Assembly (NCBI RefSeq): GCF_040215725.1
Contig: NZ_CP157967.1
Coordinates: forward strand, 1,860,001-1,924,000
Direction of reading: 5' to 3'
Length of the DNA: 64,000 bases
Source of the DNA: Rhizobium sp. ZPR4
GTDB lineage: Bacteria; Pseudomonadota; Alphaproteobacteria; Rhizobiales; Rhizobiaceae
The notes under the pieces were generated by a model. It searched no databases. It was not told the DNA's origin and was given only the letters and a program-made list of their open reading frames with translations. Both the position numbers and the translations under genes were made by a program. Shown here piece after piece: positions 16,511-24,693 of the stretch (position 1 is its first letter; every line of letters starts with the position of its first letter).

Positions 16511-17419
16511 TCAGCCGCTCGGTCCTGCGCCGCGCACCATGCTGCTCCATGCGCCGGGCGCGATGCCAAAGGCTTTCTTGAAATGCCGGGTCAGATGGCT
16601 CTGGTCGGCAAATCCCGTCGCAGCCGCGACCTCGGCAATCGGCTCACCTTCTACGATCAGCGCTTTTGCCTGCTGCAGTCTCCGCATCAGGAGGAACCGG
16701 TGCGGGCTGGTGGCGAAGGCGGCGCGGAAATGCCGCGCGAGTGCAAAGCGGTCCAGGCCGGTGATGCGCTCGAGCTCCTGAGACCGCACGCTGCTGGTGA
16801 CATGCGCCTCGATATAATCCCGAACTGCTTTCACCTGCCCCCAGGCGATGCTCCCCAGTGGGCGCAGCGGCAGGCGTGCGTGCTGCACGAGGCCATCGGC
16901 GAGGCGTGAAACGAAATCGTCGACGAAGAGTTCGTCCAGCTCGCGATCGAGCTCGCCGAGCGCCGCCAGCAACAGGCCGGCGAGGCGGTTATCTTCCACC
17001 ACGGGGTCGCCGACGAAAGGCAGGCCGATCCGCGCCGCCTCCAGGCATTGAACCAGCACCGAAGGTTCCAGATACAGCATGCGGTAGATGAGCCCGTCCT
17101 CGGTCGCGGCTCCACCGTCATGCAACTCGTCGGGATGAAGGATAATGACCCGCCCCGGCAGGCTGTAGCGCTGCTCGCCGCGATAGCGGAACGTCTGCAC
17201 GCCGCGCATGGTGACGCCGAGCGCATAGGTATCGTGCCGGTGCAAATCGAAGGCATCGCCGCGAAATTGCGCCTGGATGCGCTCAATGCCCGGATAGGCC
17301 GGCGCAGACAGGATGCGGTTGGCCTCCGGCGTCGCGCACAAACGTTCAAGACCCTCGAAGATCTGTCCGGCTACATCGTCGTGCAATGTCCCATTCCCAG
17401 ACTGCATGAAAGTGACCAT
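16511..17419 (-). CDS. AraC family transcriptional regulator
   Basis: 302 residues. The N-terminal cupin-like AraC-binding domain (about 40-150: DLHRHDTYALGVTMRGVQTF and LPGRVIILHPDELHDG) precedes two C-terminal helix-turn-helix motifs at about 200-295 (LERITGLDRFALARHFRAAF; IAEVAAATGFADQSHLTRHF). This is the AraC type often coupled to DUF2000 genes. The ATG at 17419 is only two bases from the divergent DUF2000 start; an internal ATG (MQSGNG, 17407) is possible. Neither has a good ribosome site, so promoters must lie within the opposing coding sequence or transcripts are leaderless. Confidence 0.88.
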   Translation of the reverse strand: MVTFMQSGNGTLHDDVAGQIFEGLERLCATPEANRILSAPAYPGIERIQAQFRGDAFDLHRHDTYALGVTMRGVQTFRYRGEQRYSLPGRVIILHPDELHDGGAATEDGLIYRMLYLEPSVLVQCLEAARIGLPFVGDPVVEDNRLAGLLLAALGELDRELDELFVDDFVSRLADGLVQHARLPLRPLGSIAWGQVKAVRDYIEAHVTSSVRSQELERITGLDRFALARHFRAAFATSPHRFLLMRRLQQAKALIVEGEPIAEVAAATGFADQSHLTRHFKKAFGIAPGAWSSMVRGAGPSG

Positions 17420-17421
17420 CG

Positions 17422-17829
17422 ATGTTCGATACCAAAATCACGATCGTTTTGCGAAGCGACCTTCAATCCTGGCAAAAGCTGAACGTAACTGCCTTCCTGT
17501 CGACAGGCATCGCCGGACAACATCCCGACATCATCGGCGAACCCTATCGCGATCGTACCGGCAACGTCTACAACGCTTTGTCGATCCAGCCGATCATCGT
17601 GCTCTCGGCCGATCAGGAGAGCATCGCCACCATCCACCGCCGCTCGCTTGAGCGAGGCATCATTTCTTCCATTTTCATTGAGGAAATGTTTTCAACCGGC
17701 CATGACGCGGCCAACCGCGCCGTCTTCTCCGAATTCACGCCCCAAGATGCCAAGGTCGTCGGCATCGCCTTGCGCGCCGACAAGAAAACCGTCGACAAGA
17801 TCACCAAGGGCGCGAGCATGCATGCGTGA
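17422..17829 (+). CDS. DUF2000 family protein
   Basis: 135 residues, full length for DUF2000, a small cytoplasmic family of unknown function related to peptidyl-tRNA hydrolase 2-like folds. Seen: KLNVTAFLSTGIAGQHPDIIG near the N-terminus, SIQPIIVLSADQESI in the middle, and VVGIALRADKKTVDKITKG near the C-terminus. It is divergent from an AraC regulator, a pairing seen in other proteobacteria. No strong ribosome site is seen before ATG 17422. Confidence 0.82.
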   Translation: MFDTKITIVLRSDLQSWQKLNVTAFLSTGIAGQHPDIIGEPYRDRTGNVYNALSIQPIIVLSADQESIATIHRRSLERGIISSIFIEEMFSTGHDAANRAVFSEFTPQDAKVVGIALRADKKTVDKITKGASMHA

Positions 17830-17847
17830 TCGGACGCGCATGGAAAA

Positions 17848-17875
17848 CGGCCGGATCGTGAGACCCGGCCGCACC
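17848..17875 (-). terminator. Probable terminator of the OmpA lipoprotein gene
   Basis: Stem CGGCCGG (17848-17854) with CCGGCCG (17865-17871). On the minus strand the hairpin is followed by GTTTTCC, a short T tract. It lies between the convergent DUF2000 and OmpA genes, 17 bases beyond the OmpA stop. Confidence 0.55.
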
Positions 17876-17887
17876 TGTTGAAAAAGC

Positions 17888-18556
17888 TTAGCCGTTCTGC
17901 GTGATCGGTGCGATCTGGATCTCGACGCGACGATTCTGGGCGCGGCCAGCCTCGTTCGCATTCGTTGCAACCGGCTGCGACGGGCCGAAGCCGATAGCCG
18001 ACATGCGGCGCTGGTCGATGCCCTGGCTGCCGAGATAGGACGCAACCGATCCGGCGCGGCGTTCGGACAGATCCTGGTTATGCTGCAGACTGCCGGTTGA
18101 ATCCGTATGGCCGTTGACGTCGATCAGCGTGCGGTTGAACTTGCGCAGAACGATCGCGACGGAATTCAGCGTCGAGAAGAATTCCGGCTTGATCGCATCC
18201 TGGTCGATATCGAAGGTAATCGCCGACGGCATATTGAGGATGATGCGGTCGCCGACGCGGGTCACCGAAACGCCGGTGCCCTGCAGCTGCGCGCGCAGCT
18301 CGGATTCCTGCTGGTCCATGTAGTTGCCGATGCCCGCACCCGCGAGCGCACCGACGCCTGCACCGATCAGCGCGGCATTGCGGCGCGAGGCAGGCGAATG
18401 ACCGATCAGAAGACCGGCAACAGCGCCAACACCGGCACCGATCGCTGCACCGCCGGCTGTATTCGATACCTTCTGCTCACCCGTATAGGGGTCGGTGGTG
18501 GTGCATGCGTTCAAAAAGGCTGCCGCTAGGGCAAGCATGGCAATTTTCTTGATCAT
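17888..18556 (-). CDS. OmpA-family lipoprotein with glycine-zipper segment
   Basis: 222 residues. The lipoprotein signal MIKKIAMLALAAAFLNAC places the lipidated Cys at residue 18. Residues about 36-80 are Gly/Ala-rich (GGAAIGAGVGAVAGLLIGH; GAGVGALAGAGIGNYM), a glycine zipper likely to sit in a membrane. The OmpA-like peptidoglycan-binding domain at about 105-220 has LIDVNGHTDSTGS, the peptidoglycan contact, and NRRVEIQI at the end. It resembles YiaD. The ATG at 18556 has GGAGAG upstream. Likely outer-membrane or peptidoglycan-linked. Confidence 0.91.
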   Translation of the reverse strand: MIKKIAMLALAAAFLNACTTTDPYTGEQKVSNTAGGAAIGAGVGAVAGLLIGHSPASRRNAALIGAGVGALAGAGIGNYMDQQESELRAQLQGTGVSVTRVGDRIILNMPSAITFDIDQDAIKPEFFSTLNSVAIVLRKFNRTLIDVNGHTDSTGSLQHNQDLSERRAGSVASYLGSQGIDQRRMSAIGFGPSQPVATNANEAGRAQNRRVEIQIAPITQNG

Positions 18557-18751
18557 AGAATCGTCGCTCTCCGGTTCGATGGCCGCAGCAGATATGAAGC
18601 ATTGCGGCAATATCATGAAGAGAAATCTTATCCTGACCGTTCTCCCCTGTGCATAGAGTGTCGGCGAAACTTTTTGACGAATCTGGCTCACCCGGAAGCA
18701 TGGAGCCAGCCATTTGCCGACCCCACCAACCTCGACACCGCACAGCTGCAA

Positions 18752-19765
18752 TCAGTGATTCTGGAAGAGCTGCAGAACCGTGTTGTAGCTCGCATTGGCA
18801 ATCGCAAGGGATTGCAGCCCGAGCTGCTGCTGGGCTTGCAGCGCCATGACCTTGCTCGACTGCTGCTCCATATCGGCATCCACGAGCTTGCCGACGCCGC
18901 TGGTCAGCGAATCGGTGAGATTCTTGGCGAACTCGGTTTGAAGGTTGATGCGCGATTCGAGGGAGCCGAAGGCTGACCCGATCGTCTTCAGTTGGTTCAA
19001 CATTCCCGTCACGGTGTTGACCATGTCGACGATCGCGCCGTGCGTCGTGTTTGCGTCGAGCGATATCTCCACCTGACCGCTCGTATTGCCGTTCTTGCTG
19101 CTGACCAGCACATAATTCTCGGCAGCCCCGGCCTCGGCCGCGAAGGATGTCGACGTCAGCACGCCATATCCGCCGGTACCGCTCGACTGGTCATCTATCA
19201 GATAACGCGCATCGGCCGAGGTGATCGACCCGGTCGTCGAGCTGACGCCCGCATAGCTCAGCATGCCGATCGTCACGGTACCGTTGGTGCCCCGGATAAG
19301 GGAGCCCGGAATCTCATGGGGGTCGGTCGGGTCCGCGCCGTCTTGCAGCACGGTCCAGTTGACCCCGTTGAACGTCGCCGACTCGGCCATACTGCGCAGC
19401 TGCTGCTTGAGGTCGGTAAGCTCATCGTTGAGCTTGGTCTTGTCGACGCTGGTTTCGTAAGCGCTGACGAGCTTCGTCCTGATCTCGGTCACGACATCGA
19501 TCGCGCTGCTGACGCCGGTGGAAGCGGTGCTGACGGTCGAGGCGGCGAGACCAAGCGCATCCTGAACCGACGAAATCGCGCCGATGTCGGTATGCGTCAA
19601 AGTCGAGATTTTCCAGTATGTGGCGTTGTCTTTGGCCGACTGAACCCGCAGGCCCGACGACATCTGTCGCTCGGCATTACCCAGTTTGGTCTGGGTGTCC
19701 CTCAGCACTTCCAGCGCTGTATTCACAGAGGGACTGACCCTGATGAAGGTCGAAAAAATACTCAC
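18752..19765 (-). CDS. Flagellin
   Basis: 337 residues. The N-terminal flagellin domain has GNAERQMSSGLRVQSAKDNA and ISSVQDALGLAASTVSTAS, and the C-terminal domain has LVDADMEQQSSKVMALQAQQ and LQSLAIANASYNTVLQLF; the central part is variable. It forms flagellar filament after export by the flagellar type III system. The start is GTG 19765 (MSIFSTF) with GGAG 11 bases upstream. It stands alone between an OmpA lipoprotein and an RND pump with no other flagellar gene in the window, so it is a dispersed copy. Confidence 0.92.
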   Translation of the reverse strand: MSIFSTFIRVSPSVNTALEVLRDTQTKLGNAERQMSSGLRVQSAKDNATYWKISTLTHTDIGAISSVQDALGLAASTVSTASTGVSSAIDVVTEIRTKLVSAYETSVDKTKLNDELTDLKQQLRSMAESATFNGVNWTVLQDGADPTDPHEIPGSLIRGTNGTVTIGMLSYAGVSSTTGSITSADARYLIDDQSSGTGGYGVLTSTSFAAEAGAAENYVLVSSKNGNTSGQVEISLDANTTHGAIVDMVNTVTGMLNQLKTIGSAFGSLESRINLQTEFAKNLTDSLTSGVGKLVDADMEQQSSKVMALQAQQQLGLQSLAIANASYNTVLQLFQNH

Positions 19766-20013
19766 GGCACATGAACTCCGGACGCAACAATACGCAACAA
19801 ATACAAGGAGACATTGAAACCTTGCCGCGGGCGCTCATGCGCGCGGGCCGAACGTGTCGGCGAACGGGGAGCGAGGCAAAAACAACACCTGCGCTCCAGC
19901 GGTTACATACCGCTATGATTAGCAAACATGCTTAAGAAAGCACTAAGCGACACGCTTGATTCACCATAAATAAGCGCAATAGCGACAGCGGGCGCAACTC
20001 AACCGTGCTCGCC

Positions 20014-23000
20014 CTATTCCGCAGCCCTGAGATTGGCGAGCTTCAAGCGCAGCGCCGCGTCCGACATCTCGTCATGCAGGCGCTGCTCCTCATGCGTCTG
20101 CGGTTTTGCAAAGCGGGCAATCAGCAGATAGGCGACCGGCGTGATGTAAAGCGTGACCAGGGTCGCAAACCCAAGACCGCCGACGATCACCCAGCCGAGC
20201 GCAACGCGCGCTTCCGCCCCCGCACCTTCGGCAAAAACGAGCGGCACGCCGCCCAGAATGGTCGCAATCATCGTCATCATGACCGGGCGCAGGCGCAGCG
20301 CACAGGCCTTCTCGATGGCCTCACGCACGCTTTCGCCCTTGTCGCGAAGCTGATTGGCGAACTCGACGATCAGGATGCCATTCTTCGCCATGACGCCGAC
20401 AAGCAGCACCAGGCCGATCTGGCTGTAGATATTGAGGCTCGACCCGGTGATGACGAGCGCAAAGACGGCGCAGGCAAGACCGAGCGGCACCGTGGACATG
20501 ATGATGACAGACGACAGCACGCTTTCGAACTGCGCAGCCAGCACCAGGAAGATGATGACGATGGCAAAACCGAAAGTGAGCGCCATACCGCTGGAATTTT
20601 CTTCTAGCGTCGCCGCTTCGGCGAGCGGCATCAATCGCGAACCTGGCGGTAGGAGCGGCGTTGCGATCCGCGTGACTTCCTCGACCGCCTGCCCGAGCGA
20701 CATGCCGTTCTTCAGACCGGCCGTGATCGCGACCGAAGCCAGCTGCTGCTCACGGGTCAGCTGCGGCGCAACGGCATTTTCCTTGAGCGATGCGATCACC
20801 GACATCGGCACGATCTTGCCGTCGCCTGTCTTCAGGAAGACGTTTTCGAGATCGGTGGGATCGTCGATCGGCCGCATCGTCGACGTCAGCAGCACCGGAT
20901 AGGATTCACCTGCGACGAACACGTCGACGACGGAGCGCCCCTCCAGCAGCGACTGCAGCGCGACCGAAAGACCTGTGATATCGACCCCGAGATCGGAAGC
21001 GCGCTCTCGGTCGATGGTGACGGAGACCTGGGCCTGCGTCGGCTCGTTGTTCAGCCGCGGCGTATCGAATTGGCCGCTCTTGTCGAGCTCTTGCACGAGC
21101 TTTAGCGCGGCTTCGGTCAACGCTTCATGATTGTTGCCGATAAGGGCCATCTGCACACCACTGCCGGCACCGCGGATTCTCAGGCTGTTGGCCTGGATGA
21201 CATTGCCGCGAAGAGCCGGCACGCCGGCCATGGCGCGATTGATGTCAGTAACGATGTCCTGCTGCGTACGGTGCCGCTCGCTCCAGGGCGCCAAGGTCAG
21301 CACCATGAAACCGCTGTTCTTCTGGCTGTTCATGCCCGAAATGGCGTAGATATTTCTTATGTCGCCGCTATCCATCAGCGGCTGCAGCCGCTCCTCCACA
21401 CGTCGGAGCTGGTCCTTCGTGTAATCGAGACCGGCACCCTGAGGCGTGGTGAGACGCAGCATGACCATGGCGCGGTCTTCACTCGGCGTCAGTTCGCTCT
21501 TGACGTTCATGAATGCGAAAACCGCTGCAATCGCAAACATGACGCAGAAGACGATGACGACAAAAGGCGCGTTGAGACAGGCCTTGAGCGTGCGGCGATA
21601 AACGCCGGAGAAAAGCGCGCCGAAACGGCCTAGCGCTCCATGCTCCTCGCGCATCTCCTTGGTCAGCATGCGCGAAGCGAGCATCGGGCAGAGCGTCAGC
21701 GCCACGATCGACGACAGGCCGACGGAGAAGGCAAGCACGAAACCGAACTCACGGAACAGGCCGCCCACCTGCCCCGGCAGAAAGGACAGCGGAATGAACA
21801 CGGCGGCGAGCGTTGCCGTCGTCGCGATGACGGCGAAGAAGACTTCTCGCGTACCGAGGACAGCGGCGGCGCGCGGCCCGATCTTCTCGGCCCGGCGACG
21901 AACGATATTCTCCAGCACAACGATGGCGTCGTCGACCACGAGACCGGTCGCAAGCACGATTGCCAGCAACGTCAGGATATTGACCGAGAAGCCGACCATA
22001 TAGAGCGCGGCAAGCGTGCCGATGAGCGCCACCGGCATGGTAACGACCGGGATCAGCGTCGCCCGCCAGTCACGCAGGAAGAGATAGATGACCGCGGTGA
22101 CGATCAGCGCCGACAGGACGAGCGCCAGCACGACCTCGTGGATCGCGCCCTGAATGAACAAGGCATCATCGCTGGTGATGACGATGCGCGTGCCCTCGGG
22201 CAGCGATTTCGACAGCTGGGCAACGACGGCCTTCACGCCTTCGGAGATATTCAGTGTATTCGACTGCGCCTGGCGGATGATGCCGAGACCGACACCCTGC
22301 ACGCCATTGGAGCGCAGCGCGGTCGTGCCATCCCGCGGCCCGAGCGTCACGGTCGCGACATCGGAGAGCCGCACGCGATCCTTGATAATCAGCCGGGAGA
22401 AATCCTCCGGCGTCTGCAATGCGGCCGTGGCGCGCACGACGATATCCTGGCGGGCGCTTTTCAACGATCCGGCCGGCACGTCGAGCGCGGCGGTCGCAAG
22501 CGCCGTCGTCAGATCACCGATCGTCAGGCCGCGCCCGGCAAGCGCTGCCTGATCGACATCGATGCGGAAAACCTTCTCCTGATCACCATAGAGCTCGACA
22601 TCGGCAACGCCCTCGACCGAGGCTAGCCGGTCGGTGATCTCCTTGTCGACCAGCTGCGTCAGGTCGTCCATCGTCATCGTGCTCGAGGTGACGGCAAGCC
22701 GCATGATCGGCTGCGAATCCGAATCCGCCTTGACGATCTGCGGCGCATCCGCCTGATCCGGCAATTGTTCGGTGATGCGGCCGATAGCGTCGCGGACATC
22801 GTTCGCGGCGACGGAAAGATCGGTCGCGTCGGAAAATTCCAGCGTCACCCGGCTCTGGCCGAAGGACGAGCTGGAGGAGACCGATTTCAGGCCGCTGACG
22901 CGGGCAACGGCGCCCTCGATGATCTTCGTCAGCTCCTGATCCACCGTCTGCGGCGATGCGCCATCGAATACGGTTCTGACCGTGACGATCGGACGGTCGA

Positions 23001-23169
23001 CGTCAGGCAGTTCGCGCACCTCGACACCGAAATAGGCGGCAAGGCCGGCAACGACCATCAACGTATTGAAGACCAGCGCCAGGATCGGCCGGCGCACGAA
23101 GAGTGCAGTAAAGGATTGCTTGGCCGCAGCCGAGCCGGCATCCGTCGTGTCATCGCCATCGGTCATCAT
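20014..23169 (-). CDS. RND efflux transporter, inner-membrane permease
   Basis: 1051 residues, full-length AcrB/MdtB-type pump. The N-terminal helix FVRRPILALVFNTLMVVAGL precedes ELPDVDRPIVTVRT and the first porter domain. The proton-relay segment LLAIVLATGLVVDDAIVVLE carries the conserved Asp pair, and IPLSFLPGQVGGLFREF follows. It uses proton motive force to expel drugs or other compounds through the periplasm. It is preceded by its adaptor with an ATGA overlap. No outer-membrane factor gene or regulator is adjacent. Confidence 0.94.
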   Translation of the reverse strand: MMTDGDDTTDAGSAAAKQSFTALFVRRPILALVFNTLMVVAGLAAYFGVEVRELPDVDRPIVTVRTVFDGASPQTVDQELTKIIEGAVARVSGLKSVSSSSSFGQSRVTLEFSDATDLSVAANDVRDAIGRITEQLPDQADAPQIVKADSDSQPIMRLAVTSSTMTMDDLTQLVDKEITDRLASVEGVADVELYGDQEKVFRIDVDQAALAGRGLTIGDLTTALATAALDVPAGSLKSARQDIVVRATAALQTPEDFSRLIIKDRVRLSDVATVTLGPRDGTTALRSNGVQGVGLGIIRQAQSNTLNISEGVKAVVAQLSKSLPEGTRIVITSDDALFIQGAIHEVVLALVLSALIVTAVIYLFLRDWRATLIPVVTMPVALIGTLAALYMVGFSVNILTLLAIVLATGLVVDDAIVVLENIVRRRAEKIGPRAAAVLGTREVFFAVIATTATLAAVFIPLSFLPGQVGGLFREFGFVLAFSVGLSSIVALTLCPMLASRMLTKEMREEHGALGRFGALFSGVYRRTLKACLNAPFVVIVFCVMFAIAAVFAFMNVKSELTPSEDRAMVMLRLTTPQGAGLDYTKDQLRRVEERLQPLMDSGDIRNIYAISGMNSQKNSGFMVLTLAPWSERHRTQQDIVTDINRAMAGVPALRGNVIQANSLRIRGAGSGVQMALIGNNHEALTEAALKLVQELDKSGQFDTPRLNNEPTQAQVSVTIDRERASDLGVDITGLSVALQSLLEGRSVVDVFVAGESYPVLLTSTMRPIDDPTDLENVFLKTGDGKIVPMSVIASLKENAVAPQLTREQQLASVAITAGLKNGMSLGQAVEEVTRIATPLLPPGSRLMPLAEAATLEENSSGMALTFGFAIVIIFLVLAAQFESVLSSVIIMSTVPLGLACAVFALVITGSSLNIYSQIGLVLLVGVMAKNGILIVEFANQLRDKGESVREAIEKACALRLRPVMMTMIATILGGVPLVFAEGAGAEARVALGWVIVGGLGFATLVTLYITPVAYLLIARFAKPQTHEEQRLHDEMSDAALRLKLANLRAAE

Positions 23170-24332
23170 TGGGTGATGACCTCCTTGGCCTGAGCGACAT
23201 CACGGGCAAAGCGAACCTCCCCGCCTTCGGTCACGCGCTGCAATCCCTCGATGACGATAAGATCACCGTTGTGAAGTTCGCCCCTGACAAGAACAGCATC
23301 CGGATTGCGTTGCACGATGCTGACCCGCACCTTCGAGGACTTGCCGTTGGTAACACGCCACACATGCGCACCTGCGCCATCCCATTGCACGGCCAACGGA
23401 TCGACGGAGGGATAGGATTCCCCAGCAAAGCGCATACCGACATTGAAGGACATGCCGGCACGCAGCTCATCGGACGCGTTGTCGATGCGGGCGCGCACGC
23501 GCAAGGTCCGGCTCGCGCCATCGACGCGGTTGTCGACGGCCTCGACAACGCCCGTGAATGCTCGTCCCGGCAGCGCCACCGAGGTAGCCTCCACCGGCTG
23601 GTCCACCTTGACGGTGTTGGCAAAGCGCTCAGGAACCCAGTAATCCACCAGGACTTCCGAGCGGTCGTCCAGCATGACGATGTTGGTCGCCGTCGTCACG
23701 TTATCGCCGACGACGACGGGAACGATACCGACGATCCCGTCGATCGGCGCGACGACATCGCGGCGCTTCAGCGCCAGTTCGGCCGATTGCAGCGCCAGCT
23801 TTGCGCCCTGCTCCACGATCTCGGCATCGAACACGTCCATGCGCGAAACAGTGGACTTGATGTTGCGGTAGAGCTGGGATTTTTCGACGGCGCTCTTCAG
23901 TGCTACTTCCGCCTGGCCGCGGGCGATGATCTGCTCGTCGTCATCAAGACGCGCCAGCACCTGCCCCTGCTTCACCCTGTCGCCGGACTTGATGAGAATT
24001 TCCCGGATCGTGCCCGCCGCCTGCGGCATGACGACGACCGAACGGATGGCGTCACCGGTGCCGATCGCGCTCAGGCGATCATTGACGACGCCGCTGACAA
24101 CAGGTTCCGTCACGACAAGCGGTATGTTCTGGCCACGCCGTCCGCCGGAGCTTCCCTTCGTCTCTGCTTTTTCATCGGCCGCGCCATCGCGTGGTGCGAT
24201 CCACGCCACGATCGTCTCGGGAACACCGACCCTCTGCAGCAGGCCCGCCGCACTCGGCACGAAGGCCACGACAGCGGCAATGCCGGCTGCCAGCAAGAAA
24301 AAAGACAAGGAAAGCTGCTTCCAGGCGGTCAT
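23166..24332 (-). CDS. RND efflux periplasmic adaptor (MFP) subunit
   Basis: 388 residues. The N-terminal membrane anchor (LSFFLLAAGIAAVVAFV) is followed by a biotinyl-lipoyl half motif (GTIREILIKSGDRVKQGQVL), a helical hairpin around residues 125-180 and the second lipoyl half (VVAPIDGIVGIVPVVVGD). Beta-barrel and membrane-proximal domains follow. It links the pump encoded next to an outer-membrane channel. ATG 24332 has GGAG upstream; the stop overlaps the pump start. Substrate cannot be read. Confidence 0.91.
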   Translation of the reverse strand: MTAWKQLSLSFFLLAAGIAAVVAFVPSAAGLLQRVGVPETIVAWIAPRDGAADEKAETKGSSGGRRGQNIPLVVTEPVVSGVVNDRLSAIGTGDAIRSVVVMPQAAGTIREILIKSGDRVKQGQVLARLDDDEQIIARGQAEVALKSAVEKSQLYRNIKSTVSRMDVFDAEIVEQGAKLALQSAELALKRRDVVAPIDGIVGIVPVVVGDNVTTATNIVMLDDRSEVLVDYWVPERFANTVKVDQPVEATSVALPGRAFTGVVEAVDNRVDGASRTLRVRARIDNASDELRAGMSFNVGMRFAGESYPSVDPLAVQWDGAGAHVWRVTNGKSSKVRVSIVQRNPDAVLVRGELHNGDLIVIEGLQRVTEGGEVRFARDVAQAKEVITQ

Positions 24333-24693
24333 GCACGTCTCCGGCTCGTTGTGTCAGAGGCGATGAAATCGCGTCGTTTGTTTTCTGTACGGCCCCTCAC
24401 CCAGCGCACTTAACCGGGGCCAATCTCGGATCAGGCGGCTCTATAACGCAAGATTGTGCCCGATTTGCTGCAATATCGTGTTTTTGTACATATGCAGCAA
24501 GTTTCGCCACAGATTATGACAAAGTTGTAATCTTGGCGTGGACAACGAGACGTTTTACCGGCGCATGAACCGATCCGTTCCAATATGAAAAACAGCCCCT
24601 GATCGCGCATCACGCCCTGTGAATGTGCACTTTTTGTTCTAGTTTCGGCCCGTTTCTTTTGCCTTTCGGGGTAGAATCATTACATTGGGCCAC
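24333..24693. other. Intergenic region before the helicase gene
   Basis: 361 bases between divergent genes. The middle, about 24450-24530, is AT-rich and is the likely promoter area for both directions. No SOS box of the alphaproteobacterial GTTC-N7-GTTC type was found; GTTC occurs once near 24638 but lacks its partner. Nothing else is recognised. Confidence 0.5.

Noticed and set aside
21640..22626. 328-codon plus frame opposite the RND pump gene
   Set aside because: His/Asp/Arg-rich low-complexity translation typical of a shadow; the minus strand encodes a full RND pump.
24630..24660. SOS box before uvrD
   Set aside because: A single GTTC near 24638 has no partner GTTC seven bases on.
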